From the NCBI GenBank assembly GCA_032164295.1, contig JAJHTX010000001.1:1674001-1738000 (forward strand): a stretch of 64,000 bases of DNA, read 5' to 3'. The notes under the pieces were generated by a model. That model was not told the DNA's origin, did no database searches, and saw only the letters and a list, made by a program, of their open reading frames with translations. Of the stretch, positions 48,228-60,135 are shown piece after piece. The stretch's first letter is position 1. Every line of letters begins with the position of its first letter. Source of the DNA: Inonotus obliquus. Lineage: Eukaryota; Basidiomycota; Agaricomycetes; Hymenochaetales; Hymenochaetaceae. Made by a program: the position numbers and the translations under genes.

Positions 48228-49964
48228 ACTGATCTAAACATTGCACAATCTGATCCTCGAGTAACGAAGGAAGCATATATCCACTACTTCAGCGCCCCCA
48301 TGTTATTTGCACGCGTGCGAAGAGGCAGTATAGAAGAGAAGATCTACTTGTTATTACAGAGCCTAAACAATTCAATTTCTTGACAGTGGAATCTCTCCAA
48401 CTCAAACTAAACGCATTGACTTACTCCGCAGCTATCTCCAAGCCATGCATACGTTATCTTGGATGATGTTCTTTTGCGGGGCGCCATGCTCCCCTACTTA
48501 TCTCCAATCTCGAGTCTCGACTGATAAGATGTTTCTGCGCCCCAAGGTTTTTTCTGAGAGAGAGGAAGGTATTAGAAATCCGGCAAATGCCACAATAGGC
48601 ACAGTTCCTACCCAAAAAGGCAATACACTTTTCGGTTAGCATGAAAAGTCGCCAAGTGGGAAGGGACCCGCGTCGTGTTCTTCTTCTTGATCTTGAATAC
48701 CCTCCACAGAGAGATTGAGATACACGCGTGGTCAAGATAGGATAAACACGTTGCGAACGACTGGAGGGTCCCTTCCCTTCAACGATGATAACACGTTCCT
48801 GGACTGGGAATGTTATCTCTTTGATAGCCGGATGATCGGATGTGGAAATGGTCCATGAGGGCTCAGATAGACCGCGCGGGAAGCATTGAACGGGACACAC
48901 GTGATACGAGACGAAGGATGCCGCAACCGCAACCCCAACGGTGTCGGAAGCCAAATGCCCTACACACCCACTCTCGGTGGTGCCATTCCCTTCGCGAAGG
49001 GAGTCAGAATTGCGGCATTCGGCTATCGGACGCGATCGGCCTGTCGAAGAAGCACCGCAGAGATGTTAGAAGTGGGTCGAGGCCACCCAGGACTCTCTCA
49101 ATCGCGCCCGTATCAACTTCTCGCACCACTTCGTGCGTAAAATGCCTTCAAGTCATTTGATACTGATTACCTTAATTATCCTATGTAAAAACGCGTAGAG
49201 AAACGTGGGGACACATAGGAGATCCCACCCACTACTGATCACGTTCTCTCTTTCTTTGTTTTCCGCATGACCCATTATCTCTCATAGGCATATCAACGAA
49301 CGATTATTGGTTTCTCTTCTTCGTTCCGCATTGCCGTAGGGATTCTCAAGCATAAGCAGCCTTCCGTCTCAGGAATCCTGTCAAGGAACTTGTATCTTCG
49401 CCATGTATCTGGAGGCGTCTCCAGCGTTCGTAATTCGGATACCCCATGCTGTTATTCGTATCTCCGACTTCGTTGTACGTAGCTATTAGAAGAGACGAGA
49501 CCCCGGTCTCAACGGCTTTCCGGCTGAATTGTAATACAAGAGCGTGGAGAAGGTTGGAGAATTCAAGTAACCCCACACGTCGATCATCGAGTAGAGACCA
49601 TATGCTTACAACTGAATACGATAGTCACATTTCAAGCACCGATTGCCTTGGATCTAAGCATTAATATTGCTGATACGCACCCTCGTTGATGGGTTGTCGT
49701 GGAGCACAGTTCAATGGAATCACTGTTGTGGGTACGTCTCCGCATTGCAATAGATGCTCCTCCAGAGGTGTATCAAACCGTGGCTAAGAATGTATTATAG
49801 GGTCGACCAGTACGAATAGTGACGGGGGAAGTAAATAAAAGTCGTATCTTTATACGGAGTAGGGCCATGGTGCTATCATTTGGACACCATCGAGTAAGTG
49901 CGTCATTCCTCGTTCAAAGAAATACTTGCCGCCGACCAAGTTCAAACGAAAGATATAATATTTG
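48228..49964. other. 1.7-kb region, no gene seen
   Basis: ORFs up to 166 codons (minus 48454-48954) overlap + strand ORFs in the same place and resemble no family. The last few hundred bases are the 3' flank of the chitin deacetylase-like gene. Confidence 0.4.
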
Positions 49965-52125
49965 TCATACTCGCCCATAAACTCCGATAGTACCAAAGAT
50001 CGCTCCAGCTATGGTGACGACGATGGCGACTGCGGCAGCGGAACTCGCGTGAAGACTCCCAAGAGTACCACCATCGAACTCAATGAAAGAAGGGGAAGCT
50101 GATGGATCATTCTCGAACGCACTTCCAGTTCCTCCCCCTGTGAGATTTGCGCCGTTGGGCTGAAATTGTTATACAAGTCGGTGAGAAAGATTCATGACTC
50201 ATTCTCATTGACTTACTCCAATAGTCTGTGAATAATCCGCGAAGGAACATTCACTCATTTCGCAGATACATCTGTTCCCTATGGGGTCCCAGAAAGGCGT
50301 CGAGCAATTCGTCGGCACTATAGTGGTGCAGAACGTCGCACTTAGCACAATCAAAAAACAACAGGAATCAACCGGGAACTTGCATCGATATCTAGGACCG
50401 TCACTTGACGATGCCTGAGCTGGATTGGGATTCTCCGGCGTGGGCGTCGTTACGGGACACCCGTACTATCCCGTTCAAATAGCCAGGACAAATTGATAGG
50501 CAATTTCCGTCATCATTAGATCCACTTTGTGCAGTGTTGCGGACTTACGCAGGTATAAAAAGGAGACTCGGGGAATGCGCAGTGGTCCAAGAGACCTGCC
50601 TGATTTTGCGGTATGCCGTTGCAAATTTTGATGGATGGATCGACGTCCGGAGTTATACATTTCAATGCGTCGACTGAATTAAGCTGTGATACCGGAACTG
50701 GATTCCGAACCCATGCAAGAAGCTGCTCATTCGAAACTATCCATACTTTTCGAAATTGTTATCGTGAAACATGCCGCCAGTACTCAACCGGTCACTCACC
50801 GTTCTGTTGCTCTTGAGCCCAGTCAAGGAACGCGTTTATCATATCAATGGTGGACTGAGAGACGGAAGTGCCGGGATATGTTTTCTGGGTTGAAATGGTC
50901 AGTGTCCTTGATTTGTCCAAGATTTAGTAACAGATAGATACCGCTAGATTTATTGGGTGGGTATAAAGTCCGATAGGTTGGCGATTACCATTATCTATTC
51001 AATATAAAGTCCAACTTCAGCGCAACAATCCAAAGGATATTTCTTACAATGAGCGGTGAAGGTCTCCTTCATATATGCAAGGGTGGCCCCTAAGGAAAGC
51101 CGTAAGTGTACGGGAAATGTTATGGTAAACACTGGTGTTCGTACTGTCATCCCTCTGGGTTCCACCGTTTGGAGAATCCCTGGCAAAAGGGCATGCATTC
51201 AGACAGTCGGATAAGCTCGAAGTATAAACACTGGGACGCACAACCAAGGGTCCATAAGATGGATACCGTCCACCCCTCTTTCATCAAAGAATGCATACAT
51301 CGGGATCTCCCAGAGTCCCGGAATCTTTGGTTCTCCTTTGCAGACATCAGGACTGATAAGGCAGTTATTCGCTAAGCCATTATCAAGTGTATACGGCCAG
51401 TATGCATCAGTCCCTGACTCGTTTACAGGGATCGCAGAAGATGCGCTGGAATCGTATGTGAAGCCAGATATAGCAAGATACTTGAGGGTGTCTGCAGTAA
51501 AATTCAAGTAAGGAGCGCGAAAGCCAATGATACTCTTCAAAGGGATTCCAGCGAGTGCATGCAAGGCGATAAGGTTGCCATCAATTTCGCTCTTGGGTGG
51601 TGAGCCAACGTGGGTCATTCTGGTGTGGATATGTCAGATTGGACACGCGAAGGCTGCGTTGGGTGGAGAGACAGTGCGCACGTATGATCCGCAATCTCAT
51701 TTCCGGCGACAAACCAGTCCGTGACGAGGGTGTAATTGGTATAGTTCAAGGAGGTAAAATAGGTCATTCTAGGCGTACAACCATTGGGGTTCTTGCGCTG
51801 CGCTAAGAACTGGTTGACGGCACCCAAGGTGTAGCTCTGGATTGCATCGTCTGCAGTAAAGATAATGAACATGGGAACTTCCGACTACCAATTCGAGATG
51901 AGATAAACGCGAGCGACGTATACATGCCATGGGACAACTTACCGGGTCCAGACCTCCCGGGGGACTCGTAGAGGCACAGTTACAATCAGGGAGCTTGCAT
52001 TCGTTTGTATCACAAGAATATCCCGCTGCACCTTGGCTGGAAGTTGGCCCCGTAATACTTCCGTCTTGTGCCACCGCGATAAGGGGGAAGAGAAAGGAGG
52101 AAAGGAGAAGCTCTACAAGACGCAT
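49965..52125 (-). CDS. Chitin deacetylase-like protein (CE4), membrane-anchored
   Basis: It removes, or is related to enzymes that remove, N-acetyl groups from chitin in the cell wall. The signal peptide is MRLVELLLSSFLFPLIAVAQ (ATG 52125; an upstream in-frame Met would bury it). A cysteine-bearing N-terminal part (CDTNECKLPDCNCAST) precedes the NodB fold: motif 1 FTADDAIQSYT, motif 2 IADHTMTHVGSPP assembled across an intron, motif 3 GFRAPYLNFTADT, and a late motif GLYTHPINLA after another intron. A C-terminal segment has CITPDVDP, CNGIPQNQAGLLDHCAFP and YTC-YGCPVTTPTPENPNPAQAS. It ends in a Ser/Gly stretch and a hydrophobic tail (AAAVAIVVTIAGAIFGTIGVY), which could be a GPI signal or a membrane span. 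About 9-10 exons; stop at 49965. Confidence 0.87.
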
Positions 52126-52672
52126 CGACTTGCAGCTGAAGGATACAGAAATAAGAGGAGTTTCAGAGATAGACAGACCGAAGAGAGAGAAACGGTGGAT
52201 GAGATGGGGGATTGCGTTGGATGATGGAGGATTCAACCAGCGGAAAAGATTGGGGACGAGGGGTGTATGCTCGACTGAGTTTGACTGCTACTATGCCAGA
52301 AGCGGGAGTACATGGATTTACGGAGACGGCCAACAGAGTGATTACTCGGCAAGATTACGCGCAAGAATGGTAGCGCTAGCCCAAAGCGGTACAGTTATGG
52401 CGACATGGCCTCTGACAGACGCCCATACTGATAATTGACGGAGCATTGCCAATGTCGATCCGGGAGAACGTCGATCAAGGCTATAAATAAGTTTGTGCCT
52501 CTGTTTCTGATCCCGTTAATTAATTCTCTTGGCCGAGTCTTATGTAACCATTAAACGGATCACTCGGTATCAATTTTACGGGACACACCCAAATTTAGCA
52601 GCACTTCCGATGTCATCCGGGTCGCGTATCTTGCTCTTGGTCCTCACACGCGTGTCGACACCGTCGCCAACG
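52126..52672. promoter_or_regulatory. Divergent promoter region
   Basis: About 550 bp lie between the starts of the chitin deacetylase-like gene (-) and the coiled-coil gene (+). TATAAATAAG near 52482 lies about 190 bp before the + strand ATG. The + strand ORF at 51929-52438 is antisense to the deacetylase and has no support. Confidence 0.4.
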
Positions 52673-54723
52673 ATGGCCGACGTGCAAGTGAAACGTAAGG
52701 TATGCTGAGCGTGTTGGACAAGTTGGTCATCGCCTTCATCTCACTAGTATCCCTCTACTTCTCATAGATAAGCGTGTCGCCGCAGGCAAGGATAACGAAC
52801 TACCCTTCTCGCCCATCCTCTCCCTCAAAGTCGACGCGTCCCTCATCCCCAACGAAGCGCACCCATATGCGGGTCGCTGCATCATTATCGGAACCAATAA
52901 GGCCACGAGCGAAAGTGAGCTCGAGCGCGGTCAAGGTTGCGTCCAGCAAGAAGCCTGCTTCATCGCTGAGTCCAGGATACCAAAGTGGATCGTCCACACC
53001 GCGTGCTCCATCACCTATCAAGCGACAGAGTTCGCAGCAATCACGCTTCCCTGATGGTATCGGCTCCAGGACACTATCGCGCGTGCGCTCGAAGGATGCA
53101 TTGTCTGTGGTTTCAGCGCCTTCCTCTCCTCGGCTTGCAAGCATGAAGGCAGGGTACGCATCACTGTCTGCGGCTACTTCAGATTCTGTCCTCTCGAAAG
53201 CTGGCCCACCGAGATTGCGTCGACCAAGTATCTCATCCGTCTCACAACTGTCCTCTCCCCCGTCTGCTCTCGGTGGCGTGTGCTCTCCCCCATTGTCCGC
53301 CGTTTCCTTCTCACAGGATTCGGATTGCCAGTCGAACTTGTCCACGCAACGTATAAAGGCAAAAGTTACCGGTCTGGCTAAGAGGCCTCCAGCAGCAGTG
53401 CAACCTTCTCCTTCACCTCTTTTATTGCCGTCCCCTGCACTCGGTCGACCATCATCCCAACCCTCTCAAACACCGCTATCGCCAGCGTCTCAGTTTCGTC
53501 GTCTTGGTCGAACTGTTTCTATTGGTTCTCTATCAGCTCCTCCAACTCCTCCTCAGGTCTACCCTATTACAACGGCCAATCCAGCTGCTAATGTTCATCG
53601 CTATGCTACACTTCGCAGTCCTTCATACACCCATCGACCGCAACAATCGTTCACCTCACCTTTACAGAATGATCACAAGCCATCACAGTCCGACCCAGCA
53701 CTCGTTCCCCTTCCTCCACTTTCGCCTCCCGCTTCCAATGTTTCGTTCTCTTCTCATTCATCTGGGTCTCGAACATCGTTGATTTCGACAAACCGGACTG
53801 CAGCACCTGGCATATTCGTTAATGGGACCAACCACGCAAGACGCCCTTCTGCCACCTTTTCTATGGATGGCCTTAAGCTTAACGCACGCACCAGATCGCG
53901 GTCCAATTCACTCATCATTCACGATATTAGCCCTCCCCTGCAGCATCGTACCGACTCATCAGAGGCGGATGCCGATGAAAGCAAGGAGGAGCAGACAATG
54001 AAGGCAGAGGCTAAATCCTATCGAAAGGTGTATATTTTCTCAGAATCTTCTCCATTCACAGTTGTTTCTGATACAATATTTGTTTTTATCTTCTCATAGA
54101 TTGCCGATCTAAAAATCACTACCAAATCACTACTTGCGATCAATTCCCAGCTAGAGGCCAACAAGCACAAGCAAGCGAAGGAAATACGAGACCTACGTCG
54201 GAAATTACGAGAGTCGCAATTGTCTCTGCCTCCACGGACCTATCGTGAATTAAAGGCATCAGGCGATGCGGTAGACGACGAGGAACCGGAAGATCAACAG
54301 GAGGTAGATGCAGATGAGGATGCAGATTTGGCGGCAGAGGCCATTCGGCTGGGAAAGGATGATGAAACATTCAACCGTGTACGGTTGATCTTAGAGAACC
54401 TCTTGACAACCGGCAAGCAGGCCCTCGCTGTAAAAGTTGAGGATCTTGCCCCACCGAGAGGTACCGCCAAGGTACTGCATGAAGTGGAAGCGCGTACATG
54501 GCGAGGTGATTCTGGCACAATGGGTCCTGGGATCAATGTTGCTACTGATGATACAACTTTGGACGAGGAATCTAGTTCGAGTTCCGACTTTGGTGATGAG
54601 GAACCCTCGCGAGCAACTAGTAGTTCTCGAAATTTCAACATCAGCATAACAAAGTCAGAGAAGGAGGTGGAGGAGTTAGTTGGAGATTTGAATTCTTCCA
54701 TATCAGCACGTTTACGAGCTTGA
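52673..54723 (+). CDS. Ser/Pro-rich protein with a coiled coil
   Basis: I do not recognise a named family. Exon 1 (52673-52699, MADVQVKRK) is joined to a long exon at the TTCTCATAG acceptor near 52768, giving ISVSPQARITNYPSRPSSPSK. About 420 residues are disordered, rich in Ser, Pro and Arg with many SP sites (…PSSPTK…, …PSISSVSQL…), so they are likely phosphorylated. After an intron at about 54028-54099 a coiled coil follows (IADLKITTKSLLAINSQLEANK … EIRDLRRKLRESQ), then an acidic stretch, a helix (RVRLILENLLTTGKQALA) and a C-terminal segment ending SARLRA. Proteins with this LKI-TKSLLAINSQLE coiled coil occur widely in fungi without known role. A cytoskeletal or signalling scaffold is a guess. 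Confidence 0.8.
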
Positions 54724-55080
54724 CTTTATTCCATTCGAGACGCTTATGATGATTCGATTTATTCGTCCGCAGCTGTGCTGCTCTTTATGCTATCATTCGT
54801 ATCGTTTCTTTGTCGCATCATAACGGATACCCTCATAGATTTTGCGGAACCTACCATCATACCTGTCTTAGTACCGTCCAACTGCATTCGTTCATTCAAT
54901 CGTATTCTGCCTCTGCATGGTGGACAATACATACTGCCACATTATAACTTCTGCGTCCGCTCCTGGTCATGATTCATGATGGAGGGCTGACATAATAAAT
55001 TATTTGAAGTTTATATCCGCGAAAGCGAAATCTACGTGTTGGAACACAGGCTTTGTTGCATTTCATGGGAGTATCAGGTT
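54724..55080. other. Convergent 3' region, no gene seen
   Basis: About 360 bp between the stop codons of the coiled-coil protein and myosin I. AATAAATTA near 54993 could be part of a polyadenylation region. No coding signal. Confidence 0.45.
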
Positions 55081-58000
55081 TCAATCGTCCTCCGCCATTC
55101 GTTGGGCTCGTTTCGCAAGCTGAAAAGTTGATCCAATGAGTTCGGGGTTAATATCATAATGCAAAAAGTGACATACTGCTGCTGCAAGATCCAGTTGTCC
55201 CGGTCCAGCTGGACCCTTCGCTGTCCCACCTCCAGGACGGGGTGGTGCTGCCGGTACACCAGAGACAGGACGTGGGGCAGTCGGTACAGGAGGCTTTGCT
55301 GGCACCTTCGGCTTTGACGCGACGGGAGGTGGTGCAGGCTTCGGCTTCGTGATAGGGGGTGCCTTATTTATCAATCCGCTCGCAGGACGGGAGCTGGAGG
55401 GACTTGATTCGCTCGAAGCATCGTTTGAAATATTCCTTTTCCAAGGCGCAGCGGAACCATTTGAGGGTATCATACCAGGGAAAACTGCTACGGCAACGGG
55501 TTTAAATGGAGCAGCCCTGGGCTGTGCCGAGGTTACAGGTGTCGACGCTTCAGATGTCGCACTTGGAATTGGTGGCGGACGACGACCAGCCGGGGGTGGC
55601 GGCGGATGTGCAGGAGCAGACTTCGGCTTTGGAGGTACAAGTTCGAGATAATTACTAGGAGTCCACCCCTCTTCACCATTTTTCTTTACCAACCACCAAC
55701 CATTTTCGTCCTTTTCGATGAGTTCAACTAGGTCACCTTTTCCCAGAGAAATCTCGCCTGGTTGGCCCTGGAAGGCGAACTTGGCTTTGTACATTTCGAC
55801 ATCCGGTTCTTCCGGCTCTTCTGGGGGTGGCGGAGGGGGTGGCGGTGCGGCAGGTCTACCAGGAGCTGGGGGAGGGGGAGGTGGGGGAGGTGGTACGCCA
55901 ACACTACTAGCAGTGGGCTGAGCCGAGGGTTTCAGAGGCGCCTTGGTCGTAGTCGCTGACGGTGCTGGGGGTGCTGGAGGTGCTGGAGTTGATCGGACTG
56001 CTGTAGGTGGGGCGGCGGGTTTTCCTGGAAGTGCCTGGGGTATCGGCCTGGGTCTAGAAGCGGGTGTCGGTTTCTGTTCTTCTACGTGAGTTTATTTCAT
56101 GAGATACTAAGGAAGACAACGCACTGCAGGTCCTCCGGCTCTTAGTAGTTTACCTTGCGTAATCGGCCTAACTACGCCCGGCTTGCGTTTCGCTGGTGGA
56201 TGAGACAGGCTGTTAGGAGGCTCTCCGGACGGTACGTGCACTGTATGACTCTTGTAAACATCGTCTCTAGTAATGGACTCGTCTTTGATAAATTTGATTT
56301 GTGCTCGCTTTTCCTTCTTCTTTGCATAGTCAATGCTTGAAAAGTGATCTAGTCAGACGCGTGGATGCTAGTAAAGCAACGGAGTAGCATACGCTGGACC
56401 AATTACGACATTGATGCTTGCTTGAGTCAGTTGCAACAGATGGGTGACCAGTTCGGTCTTAAAGACGCAGCTGAAGATAGGGTCTCCTTCCTCGGATATC
56501 GTGCAATTCAGAACCTAACCAGGGGCTAAGAAACCTATACTTCGAAACTCAGACAAGAAGGTGCATACCACCCAGTCATCACGTAAGTTAGACATAGAGA
56601 TACTCTTGACCGTAATCAACGGGATCTTCCGCTCCAAATTTGTAGTTGTTTCTCCATCCTTGGCCGTAGTGACTAGAATGTGAACGGCCTTATTGGTCTG
56701 TAACAGAACGAGTAAGGAGGTGTAGCTGATTCTCAGCCGAAAAGCAACGAACCACCACCAAGAAACGGGGACTGGGTTTACTAGAACGACCGAACTTCGA
56801 GACCAGAAGTTGGATGCGGCTACTGAAGGCAACTTTCTCGTTCGCTTTATGTAATGTCATGAGTACGGCCTACTGTTTCTGCAATGAAACACTTACGGGC
56901 GACGCCACAGACTTCTCGAAGTTCTTCACCCAGAGAACTCTGACCTCCTACATCGAGGTAATCGCCCATGAATCTGCGGTAACTAAGGAGACTGAAACGT
57001 CTCCGCTCCTTCCGCCCGGCAAGAATCTGATGGCCGTAGTCCCGAACTTGAGCATACACGATAGCTTCTTTGTTGTTCTTCCAGAAACGCTGGATGCGAG
57101 TAGCGCATTCGTTTCTGTATCGCAGATAATTCCTCCATGCTCGCTGGATTCGTGCAGCCATGTTGTGCCAATACCGATCTCGCATGTGCTCGAGAGCAAA
57201 GAGCTAATAGGGATGAATTTCGTCAACGTCTGTGACAGTAGAAGCAACATGGAAAAGTATTCCTTACTGTCTCTGGATTCTTGATAAACGCTTTCGTTAC
57301 TCCCATCTGCCATTCTTCTCTCGCTATCCCAGTGTCAGTAAGGATACGCTCGCATCCTGATCTCGGGTCACCCGCCCAAATGTAGTCTCCAGCATAAGAA
57401 GTAGCGGGAGACAAGAGGTAAAAGCGCTCAACGACCTTCTCGAAAGTGTTGCGGTATGCGAAGCCAGCGCGACGGACACGTATGTTCTCTTGGAGTCCAA
57501 GGTATTTGATTTGATGCAAGACCGCTTTTGAATCATACTCCGTCGCGCTTCGATTCTGGTTTGGTTTGATGGTGCGAATGTAAGATGGTTGGGCTCGCAT
57601 AAGATTCTCAACCAATGCACCGGCCGATTGCTGTACATGTCGCTGTTAGGTAAGGGGAAAAGGCGCTGATAAAATCACTCGCCTTTATTTTGTCCCCTGC
57701 GGTAGGAGGCCTCTTCTTGCTATTCGGGTCAGGTCGATCAGGAAAGAGGGTCTGCAAAAACTTGTTACCACTAGATGCGACGAGATCTAGCAAGTCCTTA
57801 ACGAGAGTATCCTTGTTCTTGTCCGTCATACCAGAAACATTGTACATGACATCGCCAGCGTAATGTTTGACTACAAACTGCGCTCCTCGTGATTCAAAAT
57901 GCAGATTTGAAGAAAGGGCGGCAAGACGTTGGATGAAGCTGTTATCAGCAGCTGTCGGATCGGCATGGGCCGTTGCACAGGCATCGTTAAGAGCCGCAAA

Positions 58001-59893
58001 TATTCCTGGCGGCCTTCTTTCTTCTATCAGATCGCACACAACCTTGTTGTTAAAGAACTTGATGGGAGTCCACTTGATCTGCTCTCGAACGTATTCATCT
58101 TGTTCTGTCTTCAAAGTGAGCTCGATGAAGATCTGTTGCAGCTTCTCGTTGACATAATTGATACATAGCTGCTCGAATGAGTTGTCCTGGAATGTCGAAC
58201 TTAGTTAGTTAACGTGATGGCAGCAATAAGATCGAACCAACATCAAAGATTTCAAAGCCGTAAATATCCTAATACACAGCAGTTAGTCACGGTGCAACAG
58301 CATGGATCCGGGAAACGTTGACCCACAAGGATACCGACGAGCTGGGCGGTAGCCGAACGAGGCTTCATCGAGACATTTACCCGGGAGACAATCCATTCGA
58401 ATAGGTTATTGTAGATAGCCTTGGCCAGAGCATCTCGCCCGGAGTTTGCTTGGGCTGGATTCAGGGGAACATCGTAAACGGATCCCCTGCGCCCTCCTCT
58501 CTGTGTCTCCATGACCTTCGTCGTCAAAACCTTTTCGACGCTCGCAGGTTCCACCTCCATCAGGTACGCGACGAAGTCGGTCACACTCGTATCCGCAACC
58601 TGAGAATTTCCGTCGTCTTTCTCAACAAATTGTACGTTCCCAAGCCATAGTATGATGGCCAGCATGCGGAAGATGTCGGATTGCTCGTGCTCGGTCAAGC
58701 CAATAATCCCCATTGCTTTCTGATTGATAGTTATGTTAGCGCTCATGGGGAACTTTTTCAATGTAACTTCCACGCACAATGGTGTCAGCAAAATCCTTTA
58801 TATCATCAATATCTTGAACATCAAGGCATCCGCTTCGGCTGGTGTATGCATATGCATCCGGACCCTGAAGACCAAATAACTCTATGTAGTTGTCAATGCA
58901 TTGATATCCATACAAACTAGTTGCCCTTGCTTCTTACCTCGTTGTTGTGGTGACGCTGCTTTAGTGAACTGGTAGAAGATATGGAAATCTCGCTCATTAT
59001 CGATCTGGCCGACGACCCGGCCCTTCTCTAACAGATAGTTTGTAATCTGAGCGCCAACAGGCTCGCCGCGATCGTTGAACATGATTTCTAAGTATTTTCC
59101 CTGGATCATCATTAGTGTGGCCTGACTTCGCGCACTATTATTAGACACTTACGTGCCGACTTGAGTTGTTGTTTCGCAGGGTTTTGGCGCAGCCAAAGCT
59201 CTCTAGCAAAGGATTGGTAGCTAGTACCATGTCCTTAATCTCCTGAATGCTACTGTCTTCCCCTCCTGACACCGCTGCAATGTATTGCATAATTCGTTTT
59301 GCTGCTTCGGTCTTGCCAGCACCAGATTCGCCCGAGATGATAACGCACTGGTTCTCGTGGTATGCATTCATGTTATAGTAAGCCGATTCAGCAATACTAT
59401 ACACGTGCGGTGGCATTTCCAGCCTGTTCTTTCCTTTGTAACTTTGGAGAATAGCATCAGTGTAAATCCCCAGGTCTGTACATCGGATTAGTAGAGAGAA
59501 CCAGATAGAGCATACACCAAGTGCACCTCTGAATGGATTGACTGATATCAAGACAGAGCCGATATACGTGTATATATCCCCGTTCTTCCACCTCTTCTCC
59601 AAGTTATCATTGATGGCCTCATTAGTGATCTGGGTGAGCAAAGTCATGTCGGACACTCCAACTTGCTTCTTCTTGAAGCCTTCCTTCCAATCCGCCTAAG
59701 GAACTGTCAGAAGAATTTGAGAGTTCCGATGGGTTATATTCCTCACCTTTGCGAATTTTCCAGCTGTTGCACCTCCGGCCGCTTTCTTGGGCGCCGCGGC
59801 GGCACCCTTCTTTCCCGCCTTCTTCGATGGAGCCTGCAGGAAAGTTGGAGTTTACAGAGCGTCACAGGTCAAGATATCAACTATGCTTACCAT
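55081..59893 (-). CDS. MYO1: Class I myosin heavy chain
   Basis: It is the actin motor of endocytic patches and polarised growth. The first exon is just the ATG (59891-59893), spliced to [17 protein letters not shown]. Motor motifs: P-loop [20 protein letters not shown], switch I NNSSRH, switch [11 protein letters not shown] assembled from two introns around 58260. The TEDS-rule site [12 protein letters not shown] (about 58465-58500) has Ser in a PAK-kinase context. Two IQ motifs ([29 protein letters not shown]) bind calmodulin-type light chains. A TH1 membrane-binding tail (56,100-56,850), a proline/glycine-rich TH2 region (55,800-56,100), an SH3 domain ([20 protein letters not shown] … [20 protein letters not shown]) and a WH2/central-like end ([16 protein letters not shown]) follow. 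The tail stops at EDD without the usual terminal Trp. About 20 introns. Confidence 0.93.
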
Positions 59894-60135
59894 GCTGACG
59901 CAGCTTCCGAAAGATGGCGAGAATGGGCTTTTGCTGGTGTGGCTACTTGGTGGCTAGGATTTAGTGAGTAGGTATAGGGTGAGAGCAGAGTCAGTTGGAA
60001 AGCTTTCAGCTGCGCGTGTTTGTGGCTGTGCCGTTGTCATCGCTTCTCAGCTACAAAACCAAAGATAGAATAAAATATACGGCTTTTTGAATGAATACAT
60101 ACAATTACAGAATTACAGCCTCCTACACATATCAA
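59894..60135 (-). promoter_or_regulatory. Short spacer: chaperone 3' end and myosin promoter
   Basis: Only 242 bp lie between the stop of the UCS chaperone and the start of myosin I on the same strand. It must hold the terminator of the first and the promoter of the second, or the two could be read through. Confidence 0.45.

Noticed and set aside
48454..48954. 166-codon minus-strand ORF
   Set aside because: It has no domain, overlaps an opposite ORF of similar quality, and no splice partner was found.
52800..53345. 181-codon ORF antisense to the Ser/Pro-rich coiled-coil gene
   Set aside because: The acidic reverse-strand frame is a by-product of Ser/Pro/Arg codons on the + strand, which has a start, splice sites and a coiled coil.
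54294..54701. 135-codon minus-strand ORF
   Set aside because: It mirrors the acidic C-terminal exon of the coiled-coil gene and has Ser/Lys-rich shadow composition.
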